The position numbers were made by a program, and so were the translations under genes. A DNA stretch of 6,339 nucleotides from Chlorobium sp. (GTDB taxonomy: Bacteria; Bacteroidota; Chlorobiia; Chlorobiales; Chlorobiaceae), in NCBI GenBank assembly GCA_028277485.1, contig JANQGE010000014.1, positions 1-6,339 of the forward strand, in the 5' to 3' direction. Positions within the stretch are counted from its first letter, which is position 1. Each line of letters opens with the position of its first letter. Under the pieces are notes generated by a model. That model was not told where the DNA came from. It saw only the letters and a list, made by a program, of their open reading frames with translations, and ran no database searches. Positions 1-4,887 of the stretch are shown one piece after another.

Positions 1-104
1 GTCTTTTATTGTGCCGATAAGAGTCATAAAATCCTTACTTTACGGCATATTAAATTAAAAACATCAACCTGCCGGGACTTTCCGACGAACGATCGATAAC
101 GCGG

Positions 105-356
105 ATGACGGTCAGAAACTCCACGGCGGCAACGCCTGCACAACAAAATTCACCCCCCATGAACACGCAGCAAGAATGTCCCGAATGTCCTGATAATGGC
201 AGCCTGAGCTGGCAGGAGCCTGCCGTAATCCCGCTGTGTCATGAGTCCGAGGTATTCGGAACCTGTGTTCCCAGCGGGTCAAGTAATGTATTTGGGGTTT
301 GTGATTCCGGCCCTAGTGCGCAACAATGTGGTGGCGGCGGCGGTCCCATGTCTTGA
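105..356 (+). CDS. Uncertain small Cys/Gly-rich protein, hypothetical
   Basis: I do not recognise this 83-codon ORF and its coding status is uncertain. Seen: an N-terminal half rich in Ser, Thr, Gln and Pro, a CPEC motif (Cys25, Cys28), then Cys45, Cys54, Cys66 and Cys75, with VFGTC (50-54) and VFGVC (62-66) forming an imperfect repeat, and a five-Gly run right after Cys75 near the C terminus. There is no signal peptide or membrane segment. A leader-like start followed by a repetitive Cys/Gly tail resembles precursors of ribosomally made, modified peptides, but no modifying enzyme lies in the window. There is no convincing Shine-Dalgarno before the ATG at 105, nor before an in-frame ATG at 159. 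The ORF ends about 40 nt before an IS630 remnant. It may be a chance ORF or a gene remnant. Confidence 0.3.
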   Translation: MTVRNSTAATPAQQNSPPMNTQQECPECPDNGSLSWQEPAVIPLCHESEVFGTCVPSGSSNVFGVCDSGPSAQQCGGGGGPMS

Positions 357-396
357 TGATTTTGTCGCTTTACGCTCAAAGTCCGACAGAGTGCTA

Positions 397-635
397 GTGT
401 CCCGTCCGGTTAATTCCTTACATTATTTTTAAGACTTTCTTTTGCTCGTTGCACCGATGCTATAATCGACTCAGCGCTTTTTACCCAGACGAATGGTTTG
501 GCCAATTTCTTATTGTGCACGTTGATATAATGGTGAATGTCAAGAAATTCTTTGGCTCGATGTCTTTTGGTTACCCTTCCCATGACTGTACCGGTTAGAT
601 TTCTGGTTTCGCTCGATTTGTGGCAATTTTTTTAC
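397..635 (-). mobile_element. IS630-family element remnant (3' end only)
   Basis: The minus strand carries the end of an IS630-type transposase gene, and just past its stop codon a probable element tip reading GTGTCCCGTCCGG on the plus strand from 397. A TA dinucleotide (395-396) sits directly outside this tip, matching the TA target of IS630/Tc1 elements. No second copy of the tip is found between here and mntA, so the rest of the element has been deleted. The inner boundary near 635 is approximate: it marks where transposase similarity is lost. Confidence 0.6.
410..631 (-). pseudogene. IS630 transposase C-terminal fragment
   Basis: The minus-strand frame from 631 down to a TAA at 412-410 is open for 73 codons and has no proper start. 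Its last 50 or so residues include EFLDIHHYINVHN and KPFVW, followed by SAESIIASVQRAKESL. This is the characteristic tail of IS630 transposases, where the segment after the last catalytic acidic residue reads like (I)xxYIxxHNxxPKPFVWTaxaxxIlxkVxRA. Upstream the similarity fades within VTKRHRAKEF, where the usual RRGxFxSV stretch appears to be missing, and a stop codon at 634-632 closes the frame. The catalytic DDE domain is absent, so the fragment cannot be active. The family assignment comes from remembered family patterns, not a database search. Confidence 0.65.
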
Positions 636-680
636 ATTTCAAGAAGTTCACTAATCAGGATCAATCAGCAAAAAGCAGTT

Positions 681-686
681 TATACT
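681..686 (+). promoter_or_regulatory. Possible -10 box for mntA-hepT
   Basis: TATACT lies 20 nt before the mntA start and matches the sigma-70 -10 consensus at five of six positions. No good -35 hexamer is seen at the usual spacing, so this is a weak call. Confidence 0.25.
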
Positions 687-705
687 GAGTCATGAGATTG
701 GGAGA

Positions 706-1005
706 ATGAATATAAAGATTGACATTTTAAAAGATGTTATCGCCGAGTTCTGCCGCCGACATCATATTCGGCGCTTGGCACTTTTCGGATCAGTTCTGCG
801 GGAGGATTTTGCTTCCGACAGCGATATTGACATCCTTGTTGAATTCGAACCCGATCATGTTCCAGGGCTTGCTTTTTATACCATGCAGCGAGAGTTGGCG
901 GAGATTTTTGGCAGAAAGGTGGATATGAACACTGCAAAAGATTTGAGCCCCTATTTCCGGGAAGAAGTTCTGGAAGAGGCGGAGGATTTGTATGTCGCGG
1001 CATGA
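706..1005 (+). CDS. mntA: MntA-type nucleotidyltransferase antitoxin (type VII TA)
   Basis: This 99-residue minimal nucleotidyltransferase belongs to the MNT/NTP_transf_2 (pol beta superfamily) group. The signature GSX10DXD is complete: Gly28-Ser29 (LFGSVLRED), Asp40 and Asp42 (SDIDILVEF), with a third likely metal-binding Asp at 73 (KVDM). In the studied family such proteins transfer AMP from ATP to a tyrosine of the partner HEPN toxin and so silence it. The downstream HEPN gene overlaps by 14 nt, which implies translational coupling. A GGGAG run (700-704) sits very close to the ATG, and a GAG at 694-696 is better spaced, so the start is plausible but not decided by the ribosome binding site. 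No other start in this frame fits. The length matches the family and all key residues are present, so it is probably functional. Confidence 0.88.
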   Translation: MNIKIDILKDVIAEFCRRHHIRRLALFGSVLREDFASDSDIDILVEFEPDHVPGLAFYTMQRELAEIFGRKVDMNTAKDLSPYFREEVLEEAEDLYVAA

Positions 1006-1336
1006 TCCAATGGTTCGGGTACATCATATGCTTGACCATGCTCGTGAGGCGGTCGATATGGTTAGAGAGCGCTCTCTCCATGATCTTGAAACAGATAGAA
1101 TGCTGAATCTTGCGCTTGTCAGGTTGATGGAGGTTATTGGAGAGGCCGCTGCAAGAATTCCAAAATCTTTTCAAGACAGTCATAATAAGATTCCCTGGCG
1201 TGATATAGCTGATCTTCGCAACAGGTTGATTCATGGCTATGATGCGATCAACTTCGATATTCTCTGGACTATTATTCAGGATGACCTACCTGCTTTAATT
1301 AAACACCTCGAGGTGATTGTGTCAGAGAAGTCTTAG
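992..1336 (+). CDS. hepT: HepT-type HEPN toxin, putative RNase (type VII TA)
   Basis: This 114-residue, mostly alpha-helical protein is of the HEPN/DUF86 (HepT-like) family. The hallmark RX4HXY motif is intact: Arg76, His81 and Tyr83 in RNRLIHGY. Arg and His are the RNase active-site residues in HEPN toxins, and the Tyr is the residue AMPylated by MntA in the characterised Shewanella system. The conserved helix EVIGEAA (47-53) is also present. A GGAGG (981-985) six nt before the ATG at 992 lies inside mntA, so translation is coupled to the antitoxin. Expected role: a dimeric RNA-cleaving toxin, neutralised by its partner, acting in the cytoplasm in plasmid or island stabilisation or phage defence. 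The family is well supported; target RNA and physiological role are inferred. Confidence 0.88.
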   Translation: MSRHDPMVRVHHMLDHAREAVDMVRERSLHDLETDRMLNLALVRLMEVIGEAAARIPKSFQDSHNKIPWRDIADLRNRLIHGYDAINFDILWTIIQDDLPALIKHLEVIVSEKS

Positions 1337-1493
1337 GGTAATGCAAACTCAAACCTGACTGACGGGAAGGTTGATGTTGTTTACTTGAACTGATCAAGTT
1401 GATAAGTCGCTCAGGCGGAGCCAACTTAGAGTGAAAAAGAGCCCATGATAGCTGGAAACTGTTGTGAAGGCTAAAATGGGGGACGTTCGCAAC

Positions 1494-1895
1494 TCATACC
1501 CCATCCTCCAGCGCTTTTTTCCCTTTTTCAGTCAACCGATACTTCTGCAGGCGACTTTTGGGTTTGTCGGGAATGGTGTATTCCAGCAATCCGGTATTCC
1601 GTAATGCGGGCAGAGCCTTGCGCACGTTCCCGCTCAATGACTTGTGCCCGAGAGCCTCGGCAATCTCGGCTGACGAGAGTGGTCGCTCTGCGCAGACTTG
1701 CAAAATACGTTTATCGACTTGTGCCTCGACTTGTGCCCCCGACTCTACCCCTGACCGAACCTTCTGCGCACCAGTCTGTATGCGATGTGGTTTCTCCAGA
1801 TAAACGATAAAACGGAGGCGAAAACCGATTTCTTCAATGTTCGGTTCCGGCAAACCCAGCTCACGGGGCGCGTTTTTTGCGTTCCCGTGCAGCAA
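1494..1895 (-). pseudogene. C-terminal fragment of an AlbA_2/RecG-like DNA-binding regulator
   Basis: The open frame gives up to 133 residues from a TTG, with no plausible ribosome binding site at that position. RELGLPEPNIEEIGFRLRF (11-29) matches the segment that follows the ATPase-like part of AlbA_2-domain 'ATP-dependent DNA helicase/transcriptional regulator' proteins. It is followed by a Gln/Val-rich linker (SGAQVEAQV, 52-60) and a winged-helix domain (about 61-128) with SSAEIAEALGHKSLSGNV and LEYTIPDKPKSRLQKYRLT. Full proteins of this kind are usually several hundred residues long, so the whole N-terminal AlbA_2 and ATP-binding portion is gone. The frame upstream hits a stop at 1916-1914. 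It is probably a dead remnant, although the intact winged helix could in principle still be made. Confidence 0.65.
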
Positions 1896-1923
1896 ATTGT
1901 TCGGCCTTGTAAATCACACCCAT
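1861..1923 (-). CDS. 20-codon ORF, truncated start of an unknown gene
   Basis: This short frame begins with an ATG 15 nt after the DUF7000 stop codon and has a good AGGA (1933-1930) six nt upstream. It encodes a basic peptide containing KAEQFAARERKKRAP and then stops. It overlaps the AlbA_2-type fragment in another frame. The simplest reading is a deletion or frameshift scar: the 5' end of a third gene of the former minus-strand operon joined out of frame to the tail of the AlbA_2-like gene. I do not recognise the peptide family. Confidence 0.3.
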   Translation of the reverse strand: MGVIYKAEQFAARERKKRAP

Positions 1924-1938
1924 CGCGTGTCCTGTTCT

Positions 1939-2424
1939 TCAGGTAAGAACCCTTTCGATGTCTTTGATGAACATGTTCATACCTGTCTCGATGTTTGCTG
2001 TTAAGGCATCCGAGTCACTGAGGTCAAAACCTTGGGCGAGATCACACTCAACAATCGAATCCACACCTTTGGCAGGTGTGACAACGCGGTATGCGGGCCA
2101 TTTTCGGACCTTGAACGTCTCCCAGTATTTCCGATTGACGCTCCTGTTTCTACCCGAGAGCCAAGCTTCAAAACGGAAAGCTTCATAGTTGAAGACAATT
2201 GCAATCTTCAAGTCACGCTGCTTGAGTGACGGTGGGGAAACGGCAAAATACGTCATATCCATGTATCCTTGATATAGGGCAGATACGGAAGAATCCGGGT
2301 ACTTGTTCTTGAAATGTATTCGCAACTCCATCATGTAAGAAAGCAATGCTCTGTAGGCCCGTTGGATAGCTCCATTCCCGAGTTGTCCCTGGAGTTCTTG
2401 CATATCTTTTCGTATTGAGTGCAT
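1939..2424 (-). CDS. DUF7000 family hypothetical protein
   Basis: This 161-residue soluble protein has no signal peptide or membrane segment. The pattern QRAYRALLSYMMELRIHFKNKYP (20-42, given here by its ends QRAYRALL and HFKNKYP), then GYMDMTYFAVSP, LKIAIVFNYEAFRFEAWLSG and KGVDSIVECDLA, fits a family I know as DUF7000, whose members have about this length. The protein therefore looks complete. No catalytic motif is obvious and the function is unknown. The start is well supported: AAGGA (minus strand, 2436-2432) lies seven nt before the ATG, and the preceding GNAT-like stub ends within this leader, so translation may be coupled. It sits among gene fragments in an accessory region and reads in the same direction as the fragments on either side. 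Confidence 0.7.
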   Translation of the reverse strand: MHSIRKDMQELQGQLGNGAIQRAYRALLSYMMELRIHFKNKYPDSSVSALYQGYMDMTYFAVSPPSLKQRDLKIAIVFNYEAFRFEAWLSGRNRSVNRKYWETFKVRKWPAYRVVTPAKGVDSIVECDLAQGFDLSDSDALTANIETGMNMFIKDIERVLT

Positions 2425-2427
2425 GCT

Positions 2428-2520
2428 TTATTCCTTTTTCGTTACGAGCGGTCCGCCATGAAGGCAACGCCACAAGATGAACTCCTCTGTCATCGGTTCG
2501 ACCACGACGTCTTCAATCAT
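2428..2520 (-). pseudogene. N-terminal stub of a GNAT-like acetyltransferase
   Basis: This 30-codon frame has a strong ribosome binding site: GGAGAG (minus strand, 2530-2525) four nt before the ATG. It contains EPMTEEFILWRCLHGGPL (8-25), which I recognise as the conserved beginning of a group of GNAT-family N-acetyltransferases. After this the frame runs into VTKKE and a TAA at 2430-2428, four nt before the DUF7000 ATG. The acetyl-CoA-binding fold is missing, so no activity is expected. The original gene seems to have been cut after about 25 codons and joined to the DUF7000 leader. Family recognition is from memory; a search with the peptide would settle it. Confidence 0.5.
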
Positions 2521-2548
2521 GATACTCTCCACTCAAACCAGCACTTAA

Positions 2549-2660
2549 GGATGCCTCTATGTATTCCGTGGCTCAATTGCTTCGTGGAGCGGACGGGAAG
2601 GGTTTCCGTGCCCTGTCCGCCTCGCAATTGAATCGCGGAATAAATAAATAGAGGTGCCCC
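2549..2660. repeat. Long-hairpin repeat element with GGGCACCTCT-type end
   Basis: A long imperfect inverted repeat with four matched arm pairs: CCTCTAT (2554-2560) with ATAGAGG (2648-2654), TATTCCG (2562-2568) with CGGAATA (2636-2642), TCAATTGC (2573-2580) with GCAATTGA (2624-2631), and GCGGACGGG (2589-2597) with CCCTGTCCGC (2611-2620, one bulge). The right end AGAGGTGCCC is shared with the element at 3863-4002 and the solo end at 4255. It starts 4 nt past the permease stop, so it could also act as a 3' hairpin for the ars transcript, although no T tract follows. It is probably a non-autonomous MITE- or REP-like element. Confidence 0.65.
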
Positions 2661-2664
2661 AATT

Positions 2665-3717
2665 TCAAAGCACCAGGTTAAACACATACCCCACCAGCAC
2701 TATCCCTGCGGCAACCACACCTGCAAACGTAATAATCAAGCGCGGTTTCAGTACCTTGCGTAAAATGATCATTTCGGGGGCCGACAGCGCAATCACACTC
2801 ATCATGAACGCCATTGCAGTCCCAAGTGCAGCCCCTTTGCCCAACAATGCCTGAACAATAGGCAGAATGGCCGCTGCATTCGAATACATGGGAACTCCGA
2901 GCAGAACAGCAGCAGGCACCGACCACCACGCATTTTCCCCCATCAGAGAAGCCATGAAATTTTCGGGGACATAACCATGAATACCGGCACCCGCTCCTAC
3001 ACCCAATACAATGTAAAACCAAACTTTTCCGACAATTGACCGAACATGACCGATACCTTCCCCGAAACGCCCGGACCATGAAATATTCCGCCCTGCTTCG
3101 CTTTCGGCAACGTCGCTGTTCAGCAATTGCCGGACCCACTCTTCGAGCTGTCCTTCCATGCCGAGTTTTTCGATAACCACTCCTGCCGTAATGGCAATAC
3201 CGAGCCCCATTGTCATATAGGTCAAGGCGATTTTCCAGCCGAACATCCCGAAAAGCAGGGCAAGCGCAACCTCATTAACCATTGGCGCAGCAATCAGAAA
3301 TGAAAATGTCACTCCCAGTGGAACGCCGGCCTGTAAAAAACCGATAAAGAGGGGAACCGCAGAACAGGAACAAAACGGCGTTACAATACCGAGACCTGCC
3401 GCCATAACATTGCCAACCCCGGTTCTCTTCCCGGAAAGCATCTTCCTGGTCTTTTCAGGCGATACAAAAGTATGCACAACCCCCATGACAAAAACAACTG
3501 CAACCAGCAGCAGCAACACTTTCGGTACCTCATAGACGAAAAAATACAATGCTTCGCCGAAATGATTTTCGCGGTTGAATCCCAACACGCCAACCACCAT
3601 CTCAGCCAGCTTCCCGAGATTATTATACAGCAAAAGCAAAGCGGCAGAAGCAATGACAAACCTCAACCACATCCCTGTTTGCCCGCCATCTTTCAGCGCC
3701 TTTTCTCTTTGTTTCAT
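2665..3717 (-). CDS. DUF318/ArsP-type permease, probable arsenic (or metal) efflux
   Basis: This is an integral membrane permease of the DUF318 (ArsP_1) family, 350 residues. The family signature TPFCSCSAVPLFIGF (113-127, cysteines 116 and 118) and the second conserved block GVPMYSNAAAILP (274-286) are intact. About eight or nine hydrophobic segments are visible, near 17-33, 62-82, 101-127, 137-158, 161-184, 228-249, 265-289, 293-315 and 328-348. In ArsP the paired cysteines bind trivalent arsenicals; other members are linked to copper or other metals. An arsR, a CXXC redox gene and arsC nearby favour arsenic. The start at 3717 is preferred because AAGG (3729-3726) is 8 nt upstream; GTG at 3726 and ATG at 3723 lie on or against that site. 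It is separated from the redox gene by a 276-bp repeat-filled gap. Confidence 0.85.
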   Translation of the reverse strand: MKQREKALKDGGQTGMWLRFVIASAALLLLYNNLGKLAEMVVGVLGFNRENHFGEALYFFVYEVPKVLLLLVAVVFVMGVVHTFVSPEKTRKMLSGKRTGVGNVMAAGLGIVTPFCSCSAVPLFIGFLQAGVPLGVTFSFLIAAPMVNEVALALLFGMFGWKIALTYMTMGLGIAITAGVVIEKLGMEGQLEEWVRQLLNSDVAESEAGRNISWSGRFGEGIGHVRSIVGKVWFYIVLGVGAGAGIHGYVPENFMASLMGENAWWSVPAAVLLGVPMYSNAAAILPIVQALLGKGAALGTAMAFMMSVIALSAPEMIILRKVLKPRLIITFAGVVAAGIVLVGYVFNLVL

Positions 3718-3751
3718 AGTCATCACCTTGTCTTAACAGGCATCTTATCAG

Positions 3752-3862
3752 GAACCCTCTATGAATTCTCGCGAGTCCCAATTCTATCGGGATAAACTTC
3801 AAAACCGGAGTGTCCCGACTCGTCGGGACAACGAAGTAATCATGGTGCGCAGCAAATTAACA
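3752..3862. other. Repeat-derived spacer with perfect 7-bp hairpin
   Basis: Non-coding DNA upstream of the permease gene. It opens with ACCCTCTATGAATT (3755-3768), a degraded relative of CACCTCTATTAATT at 4258-4271. It also holds a perfect hairpin GTCCCGA-CTCG-TCGGGAC (3812-3829) and a 12-mer AAACCGGAGTGT (3802-3813) that recurs inside the neighbouring element at 3916-3927. It is likely an older, decayed copy or a flanking part of the repeat family. No gene is seen. Confidence 0.45.
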
Positions 3863-4002
3863 GCACCTCTAAAAAGTGTCATGAGCGAGCAAAGTGCAAG
3901 GCGGACGGAGCGGAGAAACCGGAGTGTACACGGAGTACATGAGGATTTCGAGCACCGACTAACGCAGCAATTTGGGCGCATAATAAGTTTTTAGAGGTGC
4001 CC
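3863..4002. repeat. MITE-like element with perfect 13-bp terminal inverted repeats
   Basis: GCACCTCTAAAAA (3863-3875) is mirrored exactly by TTTTTAGAGGTGC (3988-4000), giving a 138-bp element. The right end continues CC to form AGAGGTGCCC. The interior contains GGCGGACGGAGCGGAG (3900-3915), ACCGGAGTGTACACGGAG (3918-3935) and TTTCGAGCACCGACTAACGC (3946-3965), and has no convincing ORF. The right edge abuts the TAA of the redox gene (4005-4003). A perfect terminal repeat without a transposase suggests a non-autonomous mobile repeat inserted between two operon genes. Confidence 0.75.
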
Positions 4003-4239
4003 TTAATAGAGGTACCCCTCAATCTCTTCGCGTGAGGGGATATACCCCGAGCACTTTACCGCTTCATCAACAACCAGTACCGGAGTTGAAAGAACATTGT
4101 AGGACATGATCTGCTGAATATCCTCAACTTTTTCAACCGCCGCTTCAATCCCCAACTCCGCAACAACCTCACGGACAACCGATTCAAGCTGTTTACAGGT
4201 TGTACAGCCTGAACCAAGAATTTTGATACTTTTTTTCAT
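4003..4239 (-). CDS. Small CXXC redox protein (redox-active disulfide protein 2 type)
   Basis: This 78-residue thioredoxin-fold miniprotein has the motif GSGCTTCKQ, with the redox pair Cys12 and Cys15. The cis-proline signature STPVLVVDE follows (Pro53), and the end KCSGYIPSREEIEGYL (62-77) matches the 'thioredoxin family protein / redox-active disulfide protein 2' group (TIGR00412 type). An additional Cys63 lies just before the last helix. Expected role: a cytoplasmic dithiol-disulfide carrier. Genes of this type commonly sit between an arsR and a DUF318 permease gene, so it may deliver electrons or bound As(III) within this pathway; that is inference. A perfect AAGGAGG (4251-4245) lies five nt before the ATG. 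The leader also holds an ArsR-type operator and a solo repeat end. The 3' end abuts a 138-bp repeat. Confidence 0.88.
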   Translation of the reverse strand: MKKSIKILGSGCTTCKQLESVVREVVAELGIEAAVEKVEDIQQIMSYNVLSTPVLVVDEAVKCSGYIPSREEIEGYLY

Positions 4240-4254
4240 GACATCCTCCTTTTA

Positions 4255-4271
4255 GGGCACCTCTATTAATT
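4255..4271. repeat. Solo GGGCACCTCT repeat end in the redox gene leader
   Basis: GGGCACCTCT (4255-4264) is the exact inverse of AGAGGTGCCC at 3993-4002 and 2651-2659 and continues as ATTAATT. It lies between the second ArsR-type operator and the Shine-Dalgarno of the redox gene, so the gene is bracketed by inverted copies of the repeat end. Confidence 0.6.
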
Positions 4272-4275
4272 GTTC

Positions 4276-4291
4276 ATCGCAAATAAACGAT
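4276..4291. promoter_or_regulatory. Second ArsR-type operator, before the redox-permease genes
   Basis: ATCGCAAATAAACGAT agrees at 13 of 16 positions with the perfect palindrome ATCGTAAATTTACGAT upstream of arsR, with both ATCG/CGAT outer half-sites kept. It lies 36 nt upstream of the redox gene start in AT-rich DNA, suggesting a separate ArsR-repressed promoter for the redox gene and permease. Operator function is inferred from position and similarity. Confidence 0.6.
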
Positions 4292-4345
4292 AATAATCAC
4301 AAAAAAAATATTGAAATCTTTCAATTCATTCCGGTAAGACCATTC

Positions 4346-4672
4346 TTATGGTGAAGGACCAGCCTTTTCAGCAAAAAAATTTGCGAATCGCTCTTTTGCT
4401 TTTTCCCAGTTGTCCCTGTCGATGCAATATTTCACCCTTGGCGGGTTGATCTCTCCCTGAACAAGTCCCGCTTCATGGAGCGCTTTGAGATGCTGGGAAA
4501 TCGTAGACTGGGCCATGGGAATCATGGCGGTCATCTCGCCGGTGAAGCAGCATGATTGGCTTTCCAGCAACTTCAATATTTTTATTCTGACCGGATGACC
4601 GAGCGCCTTGGCAAACTTCGCCATTTCCAGCTCATCACCGCTGTACAGTACCTGTTTTACGGTTCTTTGCAT
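4346..4672 (-). CDS. arsR: ArsR-family metalloregulatory repressor
   Basis: This 108-residue ArsR/SmtB-type winged-helix repressor shows AKFAKALGHPVRIKILKLL (18-36) as the dimerisation and first DNA-binding helices, then the recognition helix region IPMAQSTISQHLKALHEAGL (51-70) and the wing GEINPPRVKYCID (73-85). Candidate sensor cysteines are Cys41-Cys42 (SCCFTGE), ahead of the recognition helix, and Cys83 in the wing; this differs from the ELCVCDL site of classical ArsR but is usual for the SCFTGD-type branch. As(III) binding should release it from DNA. A perfect 16-bp palindrome 18 nt upstream of the start is its likely operator. No strong Shine-Dalgarno precedes the ATG at 4672; an in-frame ATG at residue 17 would remove the first helix and is less likely. 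It is divergent from arsC and leads the minus-strand ars genes. Confidence 0.9.
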   Translation of the reverse strand: MQRTVKQVLYSGDELEMAKFAKALGHPVRIKILKLLESQSCCFTGEMTAMIPMAQSTISQHLKALHEAGLVQGEINPPRVKYCIDRDNWEKAKERFANFFAEKAGPSP

Positions 4673-4690
4673 TGCTTAACTGTTCAGTTT

Positions 4691-4706
4691 ATCGTAAATT
4701 TACGAT
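4691..4706. promoter_or_regulatory. ArsR operator, perfect 16-bp palindrome
   Basis: ATCGTAAATTTACGAT is identical to its own reverse complement and lies 18 nt before the arsR start, in the arsR-arsC divergent gap. Position, symmetry and a 13/16 copy before the redox gene make it the probable ArsR binding site for autoregulation. It is about 180 nt from the arsC start, so its control of arsC is less certain. Confidence 0.75.
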
Positions 4707-4818
4707 GAATCCGGCGCACAAAAAACAATTTGACCGGCGTCATCTGTTTTTCTCGACGCGCATTGTAAAACCTTTGCAAAATGGGAAGCTCCGCAGCCGG
4801 GGAAACAGCTACCTTTGT

Positions 4819-4830
4819 TTGCTATAGCAA
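4819..4830. promoter_or_regulatory. 12-bp palindrome upstream of arsC
   Basis: TTGCTATAGCAA is a perfect palindrome 57 nt before the arsC start and does not resemble the ArsR-type sites. It may be a regulator binding site or overlap the arsC promoter (its centre TATAGC resembles a -10 box). No function can be assigned from sequence alone. Confidence 0.3.
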
Positions 4831-4887
4831 TACCAAACCGGTGCGTCGCATCAGCAAAGATGCCTCGTCCGAAATAAAGGACTGATC

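Noticed and set aside
737..1234. 165-codon open frame on the minus strand across mntA and hepT
   Set aside because: It is antisense to two well-supported genes, has no domain pattern and no suitable ribosome binding site; a shadow ORF.
1337..1493. Non-coding stretch after hepT, considered as a group II intron or IS remnant, with a weak hairpin ACTTGA/TCAAGT at 1383-1399
   Set aside because: No intron domain V, reverse transcriptase or transposase similarity could be shown, and the hairpin lacks a T tract.
2549..2660. Integron attC site
   Set aside because: The hairpin lacks recognisable RYYYAAC/GTTRRRY core sites, and its outer end matches the other AGAGGTGCCC repeats better.
3472..3795. 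107-codon plus-strand frame opposite the permease
   Set aside because: His/Gln-rich antisense of hydrophobic coding sequence, a normal by-product of membrane protein genes.
3761..3994. 77-codon plus-strand frame across the repeat spacer
   Set aside because: It lies inside the hairpin and inverted-repeat DNA, gives a low-complexity Arg/Ser-rich product and has no good ribosome binding site.
4299..4323. Terminator for arsR: ATTGAAA-TC-TTTCAAT next to an A8/T8 run
   Set aside because: The stem is wholly A/T-rich apart from one pair per arm and the loop is only two nt, too weak to call; the region more likely holds the promoter of the redox gene.
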